Positions 15,987 through 26,574 are shown, counted from the first letter of the stretch. The stretch: 64,000 nucleotides of DNA from Psychrobacillus sp042944905 (GCF_042944905.1 NZ_CP168496.1:1054001-1118000); one strand, 5' to 3'. Notes: generated by a model from the sequence alone, not told the origin. Program-made: numbers and translations.

Positions 15987-18900
15987 TTGTCATTAAGAAT
16001 TGTAAGCGGACGATCGGGAACCGGTAAAACAAAGTTCATGCAACAGGAAATAATTGATACTTTACAGGCGGCACCTATTGGAAATCCTTTATTTTATATT
16101 GTACCTGACCAAATGTCATTCTCTAGTGAGTTTAAACTTGCAGCAGATTCAGGGCTTGCGGGTTTAATACGGGCACAAGTAACGACATTTAAACGGTTAG
16201 CTTGGCGAGTTTTGCAGGAAACAGGAGGCATTGCCAAAGAGGAAATTAGCGGGTTTGGTTATCGAATGCTTATCCGAAGCTTGCTAGAAGAAAATAAAGA
16301 TCAATTCAAACTATTTAAACGAGCAGCAACAAAACGAGGATTCACAGATCAAATTGAAGTACTTTTGAAGGAATTTAACCGATACTGTTTAGATTATGAA
16401 ACGATGTCCAATGTACTGAGAGATTTAGAAAATGTGCAAGCTCCAAAAACATTAGTGGATAAGTCGTCTGATTTAGTCATGATGCTCGATTTGATGGAGC
16501 AAAAATTGGGAACAAGCTATATAGACGGAGAAGGGTATTTATCAATACTCGCACAGAAAATTAAAGACTCCTCGCTGCTCGAAACGACGGAGATTTATAT
16601 TGATGGATTCACTTCTTTTACAACGAGAGAACTGGAAATAATTCAAGAATTAATGAAAAAAGTAAAACGCATTACGATAGCACTTCCCATGGAATCACTT
16701 GCGGATGCACTGGATGAGCAGTCCTTATTTTATCAACCTGCCACTACTTGTAATAGACTATTAGATATTGCAAGCACAGAAAAAGTGGATGTAGAAGCGA
16801 CCGTGCATCAAACAAATCAAAAACGTTTTGTTTCGAAAGAATTAGCCCATATCGAAGTAGACTTCGATAAGCTTCCACCTCAAGAAATTCTTACAGAAGG
16901 TAATCTCCAACTAACAGAAGCAGCAAATCGACGTGCAGAAGTTCACGCAGTAGCACGGAATATACGAGCGCTTATGCAACAAAAGGATATTCGTTATAAA
17001 GAAATGGCGATTTTACATCGAGAAGCGGAAGCTTACGAAGGACTAATCGAAACTATTTTTGCGCAATATGATATTCCTGTGTTTATTAGCCAGAAAAAAA
17101 CGATGTTACATCATCCACTAATCGAATTAAGTCGTTCTGTTTTGGAAATCATTCGAACCGATTGGAAGTATGAGCCGATGTTCCGGGCAATTAAAACGGA
17201 TTTGTTTTTCCCACTAAATGCTTCCAAAAGGGCCTGGAGAGAAAGGGCGGATCGATTAGAAAATTTTGTTCTGTCCTTCGGTATATACGGAGACAGATGG
17301 TTCGATGACCGACGCTGGATATATAAAAAATACCGTGGCCTTGAATTTTATTCGAAAGTTCAAACGGATGAAGAGTTAAGTATTCAAGCAGATATTCATA
17401 CAGTTAGAGATTTAGTAGTGAATCCCTTAAAAACACTGGCAGAAAAGCTAGAAGGAAGTAAGACGGGAATTGAAATTGCGACAGCCTTATTTACATTTAT
17501 GGACACATTGCAAGTTTACGACAAGTTACAAATCTTAAAGGAAACAGAAGAGGAAGAAGGGCAACTATTACTCGCCACAGAACATGAGCAAGCATGGAAT
17601 GAATGGATTAATGTACTAGATCAATTCGTTTTAATGTTTGGGGAAAAAGAAATGACACTCGAAGAAGCTTCGAAAATTTTAGAAGAAGGATATGACCAGT
17701 TAACCTTTTCTCGAATTCCACCGACAGTTGACCAAGTAGTTGTCGCAAATTTAGATATAGCAAGAATTACGGATATAAAGGCTGTTTTTGTTCTCGGGGT
17801 AAATGACGGTGTTTATCCAAAAAGAATGGATCATGAAGGGCTGCTCTCAGACACAGAACGCGAATGGTTCGCTCAAATTGGCTTTGAGCTAGCTCCCACC
17901 TCCAAAATGCGTTTGCTGGATGAAAACTATTTAGTATATAAAGCATTTACCGCTGCATCCGATTATTTATATGTGTCTTATCCAATTGCAGATAGTGAAG
18001 GGAAAGCAATGCTTCCTTCCATGTATATAAAAAAACTTCAGCAAATGGTAGGAAATGTCCAAGTCAAACTAGCAGTAATGGATCCGAGTGATTCTACGGA
18101 GACGGTTTTTGATTTATCTACCATCAGTCACCCCAGAACTACTTTACCTTATGTCGTCATGCAACTAAGGGGAGCGCTGGAGACAGGAGAACTAGCTGAA
18201 GTTTGGCAATCTGTTTATCGCTATTATATGGATGACCCTTACTGGTCGCAATTATTGAATAGAATTGTAAAGCCACTTATTCATGGCAATAAAACCGAAA
18301 GACTTACGCAGAATATGACATCCGCTCTTTATGGTGAAACGATGATCTCTAGCGTATCACGCGTAGAAAAATATTATAGTTGTCCCTTTGCGCATTTTGC
18401 TGCCTACGGATTAAAGTTAGAGGAACGTGCAGAATACCGTTTAGAAGCACCTGCAATGGGTGATTTATTTCATGCTGCATTAAAATGGATTTCGGATGAA
18501 ACAAATCGTTTAAATCTAATATGGGGCGAGCTTTCGAAAGCGCAGTGTATGCAACTTGCTAAACAAGCAGTCGATCATATTGTACCGATCTTTGTCCACC
18601 AGTTATTGTTAAGTACGAATCGCTATCGTTATATCCAACGAAAACTAGAGCAAATTGTCGCTTCTACACTCATTGCATTAAGTAAACATTCCAATGTATC
18701 CGGATTCGTTCCTATTGCAGTGGAAGCAGGATTTGGTCCTGGTGAAGCTTTACCCGCTTTAGAAATTGGCCTTAAGCATGACAGAAAAATGCAGTTGCGT
18801 GGAAGAATTGACCGAGTAGACGCAGCGAATGTGAACGGTAATATGTTCGTACGAATCGTGGATTATAAATCTTCTCGAAAAGGCATTGATTTGAACGAAG

Positions 18901-19481
18901 TATATCATGGTTTATCCCTTCAAATGTTAACGTATTTAGATGTTGCGATAGAAAATGCGCCAATTTGGTTGCAAGAAGAAGCACAACCTGCAGGAGTTTT
19001 ATATGTACATCTGCATAATCCTTTTATTCAATCGAAAAAGGAAATGGCAGAAGCAGAGTTAGAGGATGCTATTTATAAATCGTATAAAATGAATGGCTTG
19101 TTACTAGATGAACCAGAAGTCATTATGGAAATGGATGAACAAATAGAAGGTTTTTCCAAAGTAATTCCAGTACGAATGAATAAAGATGGAAACTTATCAA
19201 AAGCGTCATCGAAAGTAGTGGACCAAGGAGATATGAAACTGCTCCAATCATTCGTACGAAAAAAACATGAACAGGCTGGAAATGGGATGAATGCAGGAGA
19301 CACTCGTGTTTATCCATATCGTTTAAAAGACAAAATGCCTTGTACGTATTGTTCGTATCGCAGTGTATGTCAGTTTGATCCACAAGATCCTGACCAACCA
19401 ATACGTCAATTGAAAGTAGAACAACCAGAAATAGTGACGGAAAAAATAAGAGGGGAGATGGGTACAAGTGAACATTCCTAA
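15987..19481 (+). CDS. addB: ATP-dependent helicase/nuclease subunit AddB
   Basis: A 1164-residue subunit of the AddAB (RexAB) complex, which resects double-strand breaks and recognises Chi. Walker A GRSGTGKT lies at residues 8-15. The C-terminal RecB-type nuclease domain has the motif VDYKSSR. The Fe-S ligands are visible: the Cys in YYSCPFAHF and the cluster CTYCSYRSVC (CX2CX5C). Start TTG 15987 has AGGTG 7 bp upstream and gives the usual N-terminus LRIVSGRSGTGKT; the 63 bp upstream in frame look non-coding. It overlaps addA by 14 bp. Confidence 0.96.
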   Translation: MSLRIVSGRSGTGKTKFMQQEIIDTLQAAPIGNPLFYIVPDQMSFSSEFKLAADSGLAGLIRAQVTTFKRLAWRVLQETGGIAKEEISGFGYRMLIRSLLEENKDQFKLFKRAATKRGFTDQIEVLLKEFNRYCLDYETMSNVLRDLENVQAPKTLVDKSSDLVMMLDLMEQKLGTSYIDGEGYLSILAQKIKDSSLLETTEIYIDGFTSFTTRELEIIQELMKKVKRITIALPMESLADALDEQSLFYQPATTCNRLLDIASTEKVDVEATVHQTNQKRFVSKELAHIEVDFDKLPPQEILTEGNLQLTEAANRRAEVHAVARNIRALMQQKDIRYKEMAILHREAEAYEGLIETIFAQYDIPVFISQKKTMLHHPLIELSRSVLEIIRTDWKYEPMFRAIKTDLFFPLNASKRAWRERADRLENFVLSFGIYGDRWFDDRRWIYKKYRGLEFYSKVQTDEELSIQADIHTVRDLVVNPLKTLAEKLEGSKTGIEIATALFTFMDTLQVYDKLQILKETEEEEGQLLLATEHEQAWNEWINVLDQFVLMFGEKEMTLEEASKILEEGYDQLTFSRIPPTVDQVVVANLDIARITDIKAVFVLGVNDGVYPKRMDHEGLLSDTEREWFAQIGFELAPTSKMRLLDENYLVYKAFTAASDYLYVSYPIADSEGKAMLPSMYIKKLQQMVGNVQVKLAVMDPSDSTETVFDLSTISHPRTTLPYVVMQLRGALETGELAEVWQSVYRYYMDDPYWSQLLNRIVKPLIHGNKTERLTQNMTSALYGETMISSVSRVEKYYSCPFAHFAAYGLKLEERAEYRLEAPAMGDLFHAALKWISDETNRLNLIWGELSKAQCMQLAKQAVDHIVPIFVHQLLLSTNRYRYIQRKLEQIVASTLIALSKHSNVSGFVPIAVEAGFGPGEALPALEIGLKHDRKMQLRGRIDRVDAANVNGNMFVRIVDYKSSRKGIDLNEVYHGLSLQMLTYLDVAIENAPIWLQEEAQPAGVLYVHLHNPFIQSKKEMAEAELEDAIYKSYKMNGLLLDEPEVIMEMDEQIEGFSKVIPVRMNKDGNLSKASSKVVDQGDMKLLQSFVRKKHEQAGNGMNAGDTRVYPYRLKDKMPCTYCSYRSVCQFDPQDPDQPIRQLKVEQPEIVTEKIRGEMGTSEHS

Positions 19482-22400
19482 TATGCCAGAAGATTTAACA
19501 TGGACTCCTGCACAGTGGAAGGCTATTTGGGCTAGTGGTTCAGATGTACTTGTTTCTGCAGCAGCTGGTTCTGGTAAAACAGCCGTTTTAATCGATCGCC
19601 TTATTCAAAAAGTAATTGCCAAAGATAATCCGATAAACGTCGACGAATTACTCGTCGTGACATTTACTAATGCGTCAGCCGCTGAAATGCGTCACCGAAT
19701 GGGTGAGGCATTAGAAAAAGCAATTGCACTGGATCCATCATCTGCGCATCTTCGTAAACAGTTGAGTCTGTTAAATAAAGCGCAAATTTCTACGCTCCAT
19801 TCATTTTGTTTAAATATCGTCCGCCAGTACGCTTATATGCTGACGATTGATCCAGGATTCCGAATTGCAAATGAGACCGAAGCAGCATTAATGCGTGATG
19901 ATATTTTAGCAGAAGTATTGGAAGAAGCTTATCATGTAGAAAACCCAGAACCAATGTATCGACTATCGGATAGTTTTACATCTGACCGTGATGACCAGTC
20001 GATTGAGACGATGATTGAAAAGTTATATACGTATGCACGGGTGCATCCAGAACCAAAGAAGTGGTTACTTGCAATTCCAAAAGCGTATAATTTAAGCGAA
20101 GATGCTTCGATTGATAAGCTTCCATTTATTGATCCATTAAAGCTATCGATTGTTCATCAGTTGGAAGAAGCGATTGCGGTGACGGAAGAAATTCGTAAGC
20201 TAACGAATCTACCGAATGGACCTGCCCCCTTAGCAGAAACAGCAATGAAAGACCAACTCATGATACAAGAAGCGATTTCGTTGATGAAAAATGAGTCTTG
20301 GCGAGATGTGTTTCATTATTTTCAAAGCTTGTCATGGGGAAAAGCTGCTACCATCAAAAAAGATTCCTGTGACGAAACACTGAAAAAACAAGCGACAGAT
20401 AAACGAATGAAAGTAAAAAAAATTGTCAACGAATTAAAAGAGAATTTTTTCACAAGAACGCCCGAACGATTATTAGAGGAAATGAGACTCATGGCCCCAC
20501 AACTCAAAACTTTGGTCGATTTAGCAGTTACTTATGGAGAGAGATATTCTTCTGCTAAAAACGATAAAGGACTGGTCGACTTTTCCGATTTAGAGCATTA
20601 TGCTTTAGAAATATTAAGTGTTCGCGAAGAGAATGGCGAGTTAGTTCCATCAGAGATCGCAAAAGAGTATCAAAATCGTTTCAAAGAAGTATTAGTAGAT
20701 GAATACCAAGATACAAATAGACTGCAAGAAACTATTTTGCAATTCGTTAAAAGTGGGGACGAGCAGACGGGCAATATGTTCATGGTTGGTGATGTGAAAC
20801 AATCCATTTATCGTTTTCGTTTAGCAGAACCGATGCTCTTTTTAGGAAAGTATCTTCTATTTAACGAAATGCCCATTGGTTCAGGTGTGAAGATTGATTT
20901 AAACGCAAACTTTAGAAGTCGAAAAGAAGTGTTACATGCTACGAATTATATTTTCCAGCAAATCATGGGTGAAAGTGTAGGGGAAATAAATTATGATGAT
21001 GCTGCTTCATTAAAACCCCAAGCACCCTATGATGAAAGTGAAGCAACTGTTGAACTTGCGCTATTATATGAAGTAGAGGACGGTAGTGCAGAAGATTCGG
21101 AAGATGAAGCAGTAATCGCAGAAGAAGAGTTAAAAAAATCACAAGCAGAAGCTCGTTATATCATTTCAAAAATTAAAGAAATGATGGAGACAGGAACAAC
21201 TGTTTACGATCCTTGGAAGAAAACAACTCGTCCTATTCAATATAGTGATATTGTCATCTTAATGCGCTCGATGACTTGGTCTCAAGAAGTAACGGATCAA
21301 TTTAAAGAAGCGGGAATTCCTTTATATGCCGAGTTATCGAAAGGTTATTTTGAAGCAATTGAAGTACTTATTATGCTCCATACCCTTCGAACAATTGATA
21401 ATCCTTACCAAGATATTTCGTTAGCTGCTGTTCTGCGTTCGCCTTTCGTCGGATTAACGGAGTCTGAATTGGCACTTATTCATTTAGCTGCTCCGAAAGA
21501 ACCTTTTTATGCCGCATTAAAATTATATATTGCTACTGGAAGAGGTGGGATGTCAGCGGAAACAGAAGAGAAGCTGCAACGTTTTGTCCTGCAGTTTGAA
21601 GATTGGCGAAATCTAAGTAGAAGAGGTTCGCTTGCTGATTTGATTTGGCGAATTTATTTGGATTCGAGTTATTATGAAATGGTAGGATCTATGCCAAACG
21701 GAAAACAGCGTCAAGCTAATCTACGTATACTACATGACCGCGCAGTAGATTATGAGAAGACTTCTTTTAGAGGACTATTTCGCTTTTTACGTTTTATCGA
21801 TCGTATGCGAAAACGTGGTGATGATTTGGGAGCAGCACGTGCTATTAGTGAAAAAGAAAATGTTGTGCGTTTGATGACGATTCACTCTTCCAAAGGATTG
21901 GAGTTTCCTGTCGTTTTCCTTGGAGGAATGGGAAGACCATTTAACCAAATGGACTTTAACGAAGCTTATTTATTTGATCAGTCGTTCGGACTTGCAGTAA
22001 AAGCAATCGACCCGGACAAACGCATTTCCTTTACTTCCTTGCCATTCTTGGCGATGAAAGAAAAGAAACAAATGGAGTTAAAAGCTGAAGAAATGCGTGT
22101 CTTATATGTTGCGATGACTAGAGCGAAAGAGCATTTAATCCTTACCGCCTCTATAAAAGATTTAGCTAAAACACTTTCGAAATGGGAAGATGCTCAATCC
22201 GTTTTAGCAGATGAAATGTTGCCTGGATATATGCGTGCAAAAGCAAAAAGTTATTTAGATTGGATTGGTCCGGCAATCGCGAGACATGCGGACTACAAAC
22301 AAATAGCAGATGTAATAGAAGTGAATGTTGTAGAAAGTGAATCGAAGTGGAAAATTGTTGCAACATGCATAGACGAATTGAAACTGCGTAAGGAAGTAGA

Positions 22401-23169
22401 AGCGACAGAAAAAATACCATTTGATGCATTATTAGTGAAAGATAGCTTGCCTTCCTTACCAATTATAAAAGCTCGTTTTGATACTCCTTATCCTTTTGAA
22501 CTTTCGACACATAAACGTTCAAAACAAGCTGTTAGTGAAATAAAGAAAATACAGCAATTAGAGGCAAGAGAAGATCAAGATTATTTCCAATTGGATAATC
22601 CCGCGAAGAAAATGCCTTCAATTGCAACACGGCCTTTCTTCCTTCAACAAGCAAAACTAACAGGAGCAGAGGCTGGTACAGCAGTTCATGCGTTTATGCA
22701 AAATGTGGATCTAAGTGAAATAAAAACGGAGGAGCAAGTAGAAACTTTTGCGGAAACGCTTGTCCAACGTGAAATATTAACAAAAGCAGAACAAGAGGCA
22801 ATTGATCCAAAGAAAATGGTCCCATTCTTTCATTCTGAAATAGCAGGGCGACTAAAAAAAGCGCAAGAAATTATGCGTGAGTTTCCGTTCACCTACTCTT
22901 TAAAAGATGATGACGGTGATAGCCAAATAATTCAAGGGGTAGTGGACTGCTTATTTTTAGAAGAGGACGGGCGATGGGTATTACTTGATTACAAGACTGA
23001 CCGTGTGCAACATTTACTAGCAAATGAAACTCATTTAATAGAAGAGATGAAAAAACGATACACTATTCAACTATCGCTTTATGCACAAGCAATCGAAGCT
23101 ATTATGAAAATCGAGATAAAAGAGAAAGTACTTTATTTATTTGATATCGACAAAACGGTTACAATCTAG
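19468..23169 (+). CDS. addA: ATP-dependent helicase/nuclease subunit AddA
   Basis: A 1233-residue UvrD-type helicase plus nuclease. Walker A AAAGSGKT lies near residues 31-38. Other helicase motifs are LVDEYQDTNR, GDVKQSIYRFR, MTIHSSKGLEFP and VAMTRAKEHL. The C-terminal nuclease domain has LLDYKTDRV. The length equals the B. subtilis enzyme. GTG start with AGGGGAG upstream, inside the end of addB. The pair repairs double-strand breaks. Confidence 0.97.
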   Translation: MNIPNMPEDLTWTPAQWKAIWASGSDVLVSAAAGSGKTAVLIDRLIQKVIAKDNPINVDELLVVTFTNASAAEMRHRMGEALEKAIALDPSSAHLRKQLSLLNKAQISTLHSFCLNIVRQYAYMLTIDPGFRIANETEAALMRDDILAEVLEEAYHVENPEPMYRLSDSFTSDRDDQSIETMIEKLYTYARVHPEPKKWLLAIPKAYNLSEDASIDKLPFIDPLKLSIVHQLEEAIAVTEEIRKLTNLPNGPAPLAETAMKDQLMIQEAISLMKNESWRDVFHYFQSLSWGKAATIKKDSCDETLKKQATDKRMKVKKIVNELKENFFTRTPERLLEEMRLMAPQLKTLVDLAVTYGERYSSAKNDKGLVDFSDLEHYALEILSVREENGELVPSEIAKEYQNRFKEVLVDEYQDTNRLQETILQFVKSGDEQTGNMFMVGDVKQSIYRFRLAEPMLFLGKYLLFNEMPIGSGVKIDLNANFRSRKEVLHATNYIFQQIMGESVGEINYDDAASLKPQAPYDESEATVELALLYEVEDGSAEDSEDEAVIAEEELKKSQAEARYIISKIKEMMETGTTVYDPWKKTTRPIQYSDIVILMRSMTWSQEVTDQFKEAGIPLYAELSKGYFEAIEVLIMLHTLRTIDNPYQDISLAAVLRSPFVGLTESELALIHLAAPKEPFYAALKLYIATGRGGMSAETEEKLQRFVLQFEDWRNLSRRGSLADLIWRIYLDSSYYEMVGSMPNGKQRQANLRILHDRAVDYEKTSFRGLFRFLRFIDRMRKRGDDLGAARAISEKENVVRLMTIHSSKGLEFPVVFLGGMGRPFNQMDFNEAYLFDQSFGLAVKAIDPDKRISFTSLPFLAMKEKKQMELKAEEMRVLYVAMTRAKEHLILTASIKDLAKTLSKWEDAQSVLADEMLPGYMRAKAKSYLDWIGPAIARHADYKQIADVIEVNVVESESKWKIVATCIDELKLRKEVEATEKIPFDALLVKDSLPSLPIIKARFDTPYPFELSTHKRSKQAVSEIKKIQQLEAREDQDYFQLDNPAKKMPSIATRPFFLQQAKLTGAEAGTAVHAFMQNVDLSEIKTEEQVETFAETLVQREILTKAEQEAIDPKKMVPFFHSEIAGRLKKAQEIMREFPFTYSLKDDDGDSQIIQGVVDCLFLEEDGRWVLLDYKTDRVQHLLANETHLIEEMKKRYTIQLSLYAQAIEAIMKIEIKEKVLYLFDIDKTVTI

Positions 23170-23180
23170 GAGGAAAAAAA

Positions 23181-24365
23181 TTGTTGATTCGTCCAACAGA
23201 GGTGAAAGAACGAGTTATTTCGATTGATGTGATGAGAGGCTTTGCGCTTTTAGGTATTTTTATCGTCAATATGCTGTTTTTTCATTCACCGTATATTTAT
23301 TTTAATCCGTATACATGGTACCACTTTCCAGGTGATCATGAAACGTTTAAGTGGATTGATATTTTCGTACAAGGCAGTGTATATCCGTTATTTGCGATGT
23401 TATTTGGATACGGACTTTCCATGCAGTTTATGAAAACACAGGAGAGAGGTACTTCCTTTGCGAAGTTAGCAATACGAAGACTTTCGGTACTTCTTTTAAT
23501 TGGATGCGTTCACGCGTTTCTTATTTGGTCGGGAGATATTTTAATAACTTATGCGCTTGCAGGTTTTGTCCTGTTAGTCATGATTCGTTTAAAGCCAATT
23601 TGGTTGTTTTTTATTAGTGCGGTTTTATTTTTGCTGCCAAATGGCCTATTTCACGGATTAATGTATTTAATTACAAAAGCCGATCCGAATAGTGTCATCA
23701 TTTATACAGGTATTCAAGAGATTGAATCTTCTGTTGCTGCTTATGCACATGGTTCGTGGGTCGACATTTTTTGGCAACGCTTAGATGATTGGTTATATAT
23801 GACTCAAAATGGAGCAATTATTATCGTCATGCTATTTACGATTGTGCCGTTTTTGCTGATAGGAGCAGCTGCTGCAAAGCTTAAGTTAATCGAACGAACA
23901 CGTGAATTAAAAGTATTTTGGATTGTAACGACCCTCATTACGCTAATCAGTGGAACTGCTATTAAATGGATTCCTTATTTAACCGAAGCAAATATGCTTA
24001 CCGTTTCATTCCAGGATACTTTTGGTGGACCTTTACAAGCAATCGCGTACGCAGGAATCATTGCCCTGATTTGCACTGTCCCTGTTATGCAAAAATTACT
24101 TTCTCCTTTTGCAAAAGCAGGACGTATGTCGATGACTATCTATCTGATGCAATCGATTATCGCTACGACCATTTTCTATTCATACGGATTTGGTTTATAT
24201 GGAAAGGTAGATATTCAAACAGGAACTTGGATGGCCATTGGTATATATGTATTACAACTGGTATTTGCAGAATTGTGGTTTATGAAATTTAAACAGGGTC
24301 CTGTAGAGGCATTGTGGAGAAAACTGACTTATCCCGCTTCTAAGAAAGAAAAAACTTCTATTTAG
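23181..24365 (+). CDS. DUF418 family membrane protein (YeiB-like)
   Basis: A 394-residue polytopic membrane protein with about nine or ten hydrophobic segments. The N-terminal RVISIDVMRGFALLGIFIVN resembles the start of YeiB/acyltransferase-3-like proteins, and the DUF418 domain lies at about 230-385. Function is unknown. It starts at TTG 23181 with RBS AGGAGG, 11 bp after addA, so it is probably co-transcribed with addBA, though nothing indicates a role in repair. Confidence 0.82.
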   Translation: MLIRPTEVKERVISIDVMRGFALLGIFIVNMLFFHSPYIYFNPYTWYHFPGDHETFKWIDIFVQGSVYPLFAMLFGYGLSMQFMKTQERGTSFAKLAIRRLSVLLLIGCVHAFLIWSGDILITYALAGFVLLVMIRLKPIWLFFISAVLFLLPNGLFHGLMYLITKADPNSVIIYTGIQEIESSVAAYAHGSWVDIFWQRLDDWLYMTQNGAIIIVMLFTIVPFLLIGAAAAKLKLIERTRELKVFWIVTTLITLISGTAIKWIPYLTEANMLTVSFQDTFGGPLQAIAYAGIIALICTVPVMQKLLSPFAKAGRMSMTIYLMQSIIATTIFYSYGFGLYGKVDIQTGTWMAIGIYVLQLVFAELWFMKFKQGPVEALWRKLTYPASKKEKTSI

Positions 24366-24409
24366 GTTATTGTTGATGCCTTTAATTTTTACAGGGGATT
24401 GATTTTGAA

Positions 24410-24810
24410 TGTTTTTTACTTTTACGGTTCACAGTGTACATGAATCAGTTGGCAGATGATTAGAGTAGGGGGAACAAGAGAAAAAATAGATAGCTTCTAT
24501 TTAAAAAGAAGGCTTAAGCGGACGAAATTGACTCTTCGTCCGCTTTTAAAAGAATAGGATGGAATCTAATCTAATCTAATCTAATCTCTCATTATCCAAA
24601 CCTTATGCACCATGCCTCTACACATTCCAAGAGGGCGACGGACAAACATCTGCCACAAGATTACCGAAAAAGTTGATGGAGAAGTGACGCAATCACTTCT
24701 CCATCAAAAAAAAAAACTCTCGTTTATAGTGTAGCTAATGTTTCGTCCAAAGCACTCAGTAAATCGTGAAAGTAAGGTGTTTTTAATGGGTACTTGCACT
24801 TTTTTTGATA
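24410..24810 (+). repeat. Interspersed structured element, copy C
   Basis: The longest copy. The P1 hairpin has arms AAGCGGACGAA (24516-24526) and TTCGTCCGCTT (24535-24545) with loop ATTGACTC. A TCTAA microsatellite (24565-24587) sits just after it. An extra hairpin GATGGAGAAGTGA / TCACTTCTCCATC followed by A11 interrupts the block conserved in copy B (about 24673-24716). Shared end blocks AATGTTTCGTCCAAAGCACT and ACTTGCACTTTTT follow. It occupies most of the addA-DUF418 to yisK gap. Confidence 0.78.
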
Positions 24811-24893
24811 GTTGTCGAAAAAAGGTGAAAAGAAAGTCAATTTGTAATACACTAAGAATAGGAGTCAAAACAATTTGAAGGAGTGTCGACAAG

Positions 24894-25790
24894 ATGAAAT
24901 TATTATCATACCGATTAAATGATGGAATTTACTTTGGACCAAAAGTAAAAAAAGAAGAAGCAGTATGGGATGTACTAAGAATTCAAGAGACCCTTCAAGT
25001 ATTGCCAAGCTTTCCACGTACAATTGTAGAAGGAGTAGGTCTTGGTATTGATTTCATTGAACAAATTAGAAAATTAGTCGAAGCAGCTCTAAAAAGTGAA
25101 AATCCCAATAGCTTCAAACATTCATTTACGGAAATTGAATGGTTATCACCCATTCCCCGAACTCCTAAAAATATTATGGCAGTTGGTAAAAACTACGCCG
25201 ATCATGCAAAAGAAATGGGTGGAGCAGCGAATTCCTTTGTCGTATTCACTAAGTCACCAACTGCTATTGCAGCAGATGAGCAAACACTTTCTGTACATGC
25301 AGATAAAACCTCTTCCTATGATTACGAAGGAGAGCTTGCGATTGTAATCGGTAAAAAAGGAAAAGATATTCCGTCAAAACTAGCATATGACTATATATTT
25401 GGCTATACAATTGCCAATGATTTAACTGCTCGTGATATTCAAAACAGACATCAACAATATTTCTTAGGAAAAAGCTTAGAAGGCTCATGTCCACTTGGCC
25501 CCTATGTTGTAACAAAAGATGAAATACCTAACCCACAAGAATTAACCGTTGTAACGAAAGTGAACGATGAAATCCGTCAAAATGGAAAGACATCAGATAT
25601 GGTCTTTTCAGTCGAGCAGATTATTGCGGACATTTCAAAAACGGTCACATTAGAGCCAGGTGATATAATATTAACTGGAACTCCTGCAGGGGTGGGGAAT
25701 GGATTTAATCCACCTAAATTTTTAAAATCAGGCGATATTGTGAAAATTTCTATTGAAGGAATTGGTACTCTAGTGAACAAATTCGAGTAA
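24894..25790 (+). CDS. yisK: Fumarylacetoacetate hydrolase family protein YisK
   Basis: A 298-residue FAH-fold enzyme. An N-terminal domain of about 90 residues precedes the catalytic FAH domain, with metal ligands expected in YEGELAIVIGKKG (Glu) and the segment ANDLTARDIQ. The C-terminal motif LEPGDIILTGTPAGVG is typical. B. subtilis YisK has been reported to decarboxylate oxaloacetate and to associate with Mbl. Synteny with yisL supports the name. RBS GAAGGAG precedes the ATG. Confidence 0.9.
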   Translation: MKLLSYRLNDGIYFGPKVKKEEAVWDVLRIQETLQVLPSFPRTIVEGVGLGIDFIEQIRKLVEAALKSENPNSFKHSFTEIEWLSPIPRTPKNIMAVGKNYADHAKEMGGAANSFVVFTKSPTAIAADEQTLSVHADKTSSYDYEGELAIVIGKKGKDIPSKLAYDYIFGYTIANDLTARDIQNRHQQYFLGKSLEGSCPLGPYVVTKDEIPNPQELTVVTKVNDEIRQNGKTSDMVFSVEQIIADISKTVTLEPGDIILTGTPAGVGNGFNPPKFLKSGDIVKISIEGIGTLVNKFE

Positions 25791-25846
25791 AATACTAGCT
25801 GAAATGGTAAGATAGATATGTAAAGTAAACGATTGAGGTGAAATAA

Positions 25847-26209
25847 ATGGACTTTTTAGCAAGAACAGATTTACACATTACAACATGGGTAATCGCAATC
25901 ATTTTGTTTTTTGTTGCACTAGCAATGGCTAATCCAAAAGTAATTCACATGATTCTACGTGTATTTTATATTTTGGTAATTGTTTCAGGTGTTGCATTAT
26001 TCATTAAAGGCATGGACTTTGGCCAAGGAATGCTATACGGCTTCAAACTTTTAGCTGGTATTCTTGTCATTGGGATGATGGAAATGTCATTAGTGAAAAA
26101 GAAAAAAGGAAAACCGTTCACATTGTTTGTCGTACTATTTTTCGTTTTCTTCTTAATCGCTCTATTCCTAGGATTCAAATTACCAATGGGCATTCATTTC
26201 TTAGCGTAA
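25847..26209 (+). CDS. yisL: YisL family membrane protein (DUF1516)
   Basis: A 120-residue protein with four hydrophobic segments (about 10-28, 35-55, 63-80, 95-115) separated by short basic loops. It matches the YisL (UPF0344/DUF1516) family and follows yisK as in B. subtilis. Function is unknown. RBS TTGAGGTG precedes the ATG. Confidence 0.9.
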   Translation: MDFLARTDLHITTWVIAIILFFVALAMANPKVIHMILRVFYILVIVSGVALFIKGMDFGQGMLYGFKLLAGILVIGMMEMSLVKKKKGKPFTLFVVLFFVFFLIALFLGFKLPMGIHFLA

Positions 26210-26242
26210 AATAAAGTCGGCTCTGTCCGCTTTTATTTTATG
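26206..26242 (+). terminator. Terminator after yisL
   Basis: AAAATAAA..CGG pairs with CCG..TTTTATTTT just after the yisL stop, ending in T-rich sequence. Confidence 0.65.
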
Positions 26243-26273
26243 CGACGAGCTTTGCGCAGAAGCACCATAAATG

Positions 26274-26310
26274 AGGGGGGCTTTCACCGACTAGGGAAAG
26301 CTCCTTTTCA
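26274..26310 (+). terminator. Second terminator-like hairpin after yisL
   Basis: GGGGCTTTC pairs with GAAAGCTCC (one G-T pair), and TTTTCATTTC follows. Confidence 0.55.
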
Positions 26311-26367
26311 TTTCATAATAACAATGATAATTTTGAAAATAAAGAATGAAAAGCAGGGAGCGGACAA

Positions 26368-26538
26368 ATGTTAGGTATATCCTTACTCATATTCATCCTA
26401 TTGTTGATGTTAGTATTTGTTATCGCTTCATTATTCCTCTCAAGACAACAAACGTCCCATTCTATTAGAAATGAACTGGATGATGTACATAAAAGTATCA
26501 TTAATCAGTATGGTAATTCGGAAAAGCCACCAAAATAA
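26368..26538 (+). CDS. Small single-pass membrane protein, 56 aa
   Basis: ATG 26368 has GGGAG about 8 bp upstream. The peptide has a strongly hydrophobic segment (residues 3-24, LGISLLIFILLLMLVFVIAS) and then a charged tail (RNELDDVHKSIINQYG). The form resembles small DUF4083-like proteins, but no family is claimed. A hairpin terminator overlaps the stop codon, which supports a real monocistronic gene. Confidence 0.6.
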   Translation: MLGISLLIFILLLMLVFVIASLFLSRQQTSHSIRNELDDVHKSIINQYGNSEKPPK

Positions 26539-26553
26539 ATGGTGGCTTTTCCA
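26521..26553 (+). terminator. Terminator overlapping the end of the small membrane protein gene
   Basis: An 11-bp perfect stem GAAAAGCCACC / GGTGGCTTTTC with a 9-nt loop containing the stop codon. The T run is short. Confidence 0.7.
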
Positions 26554-26574
26554 ATTTTGAAAGAGACTACTTAT

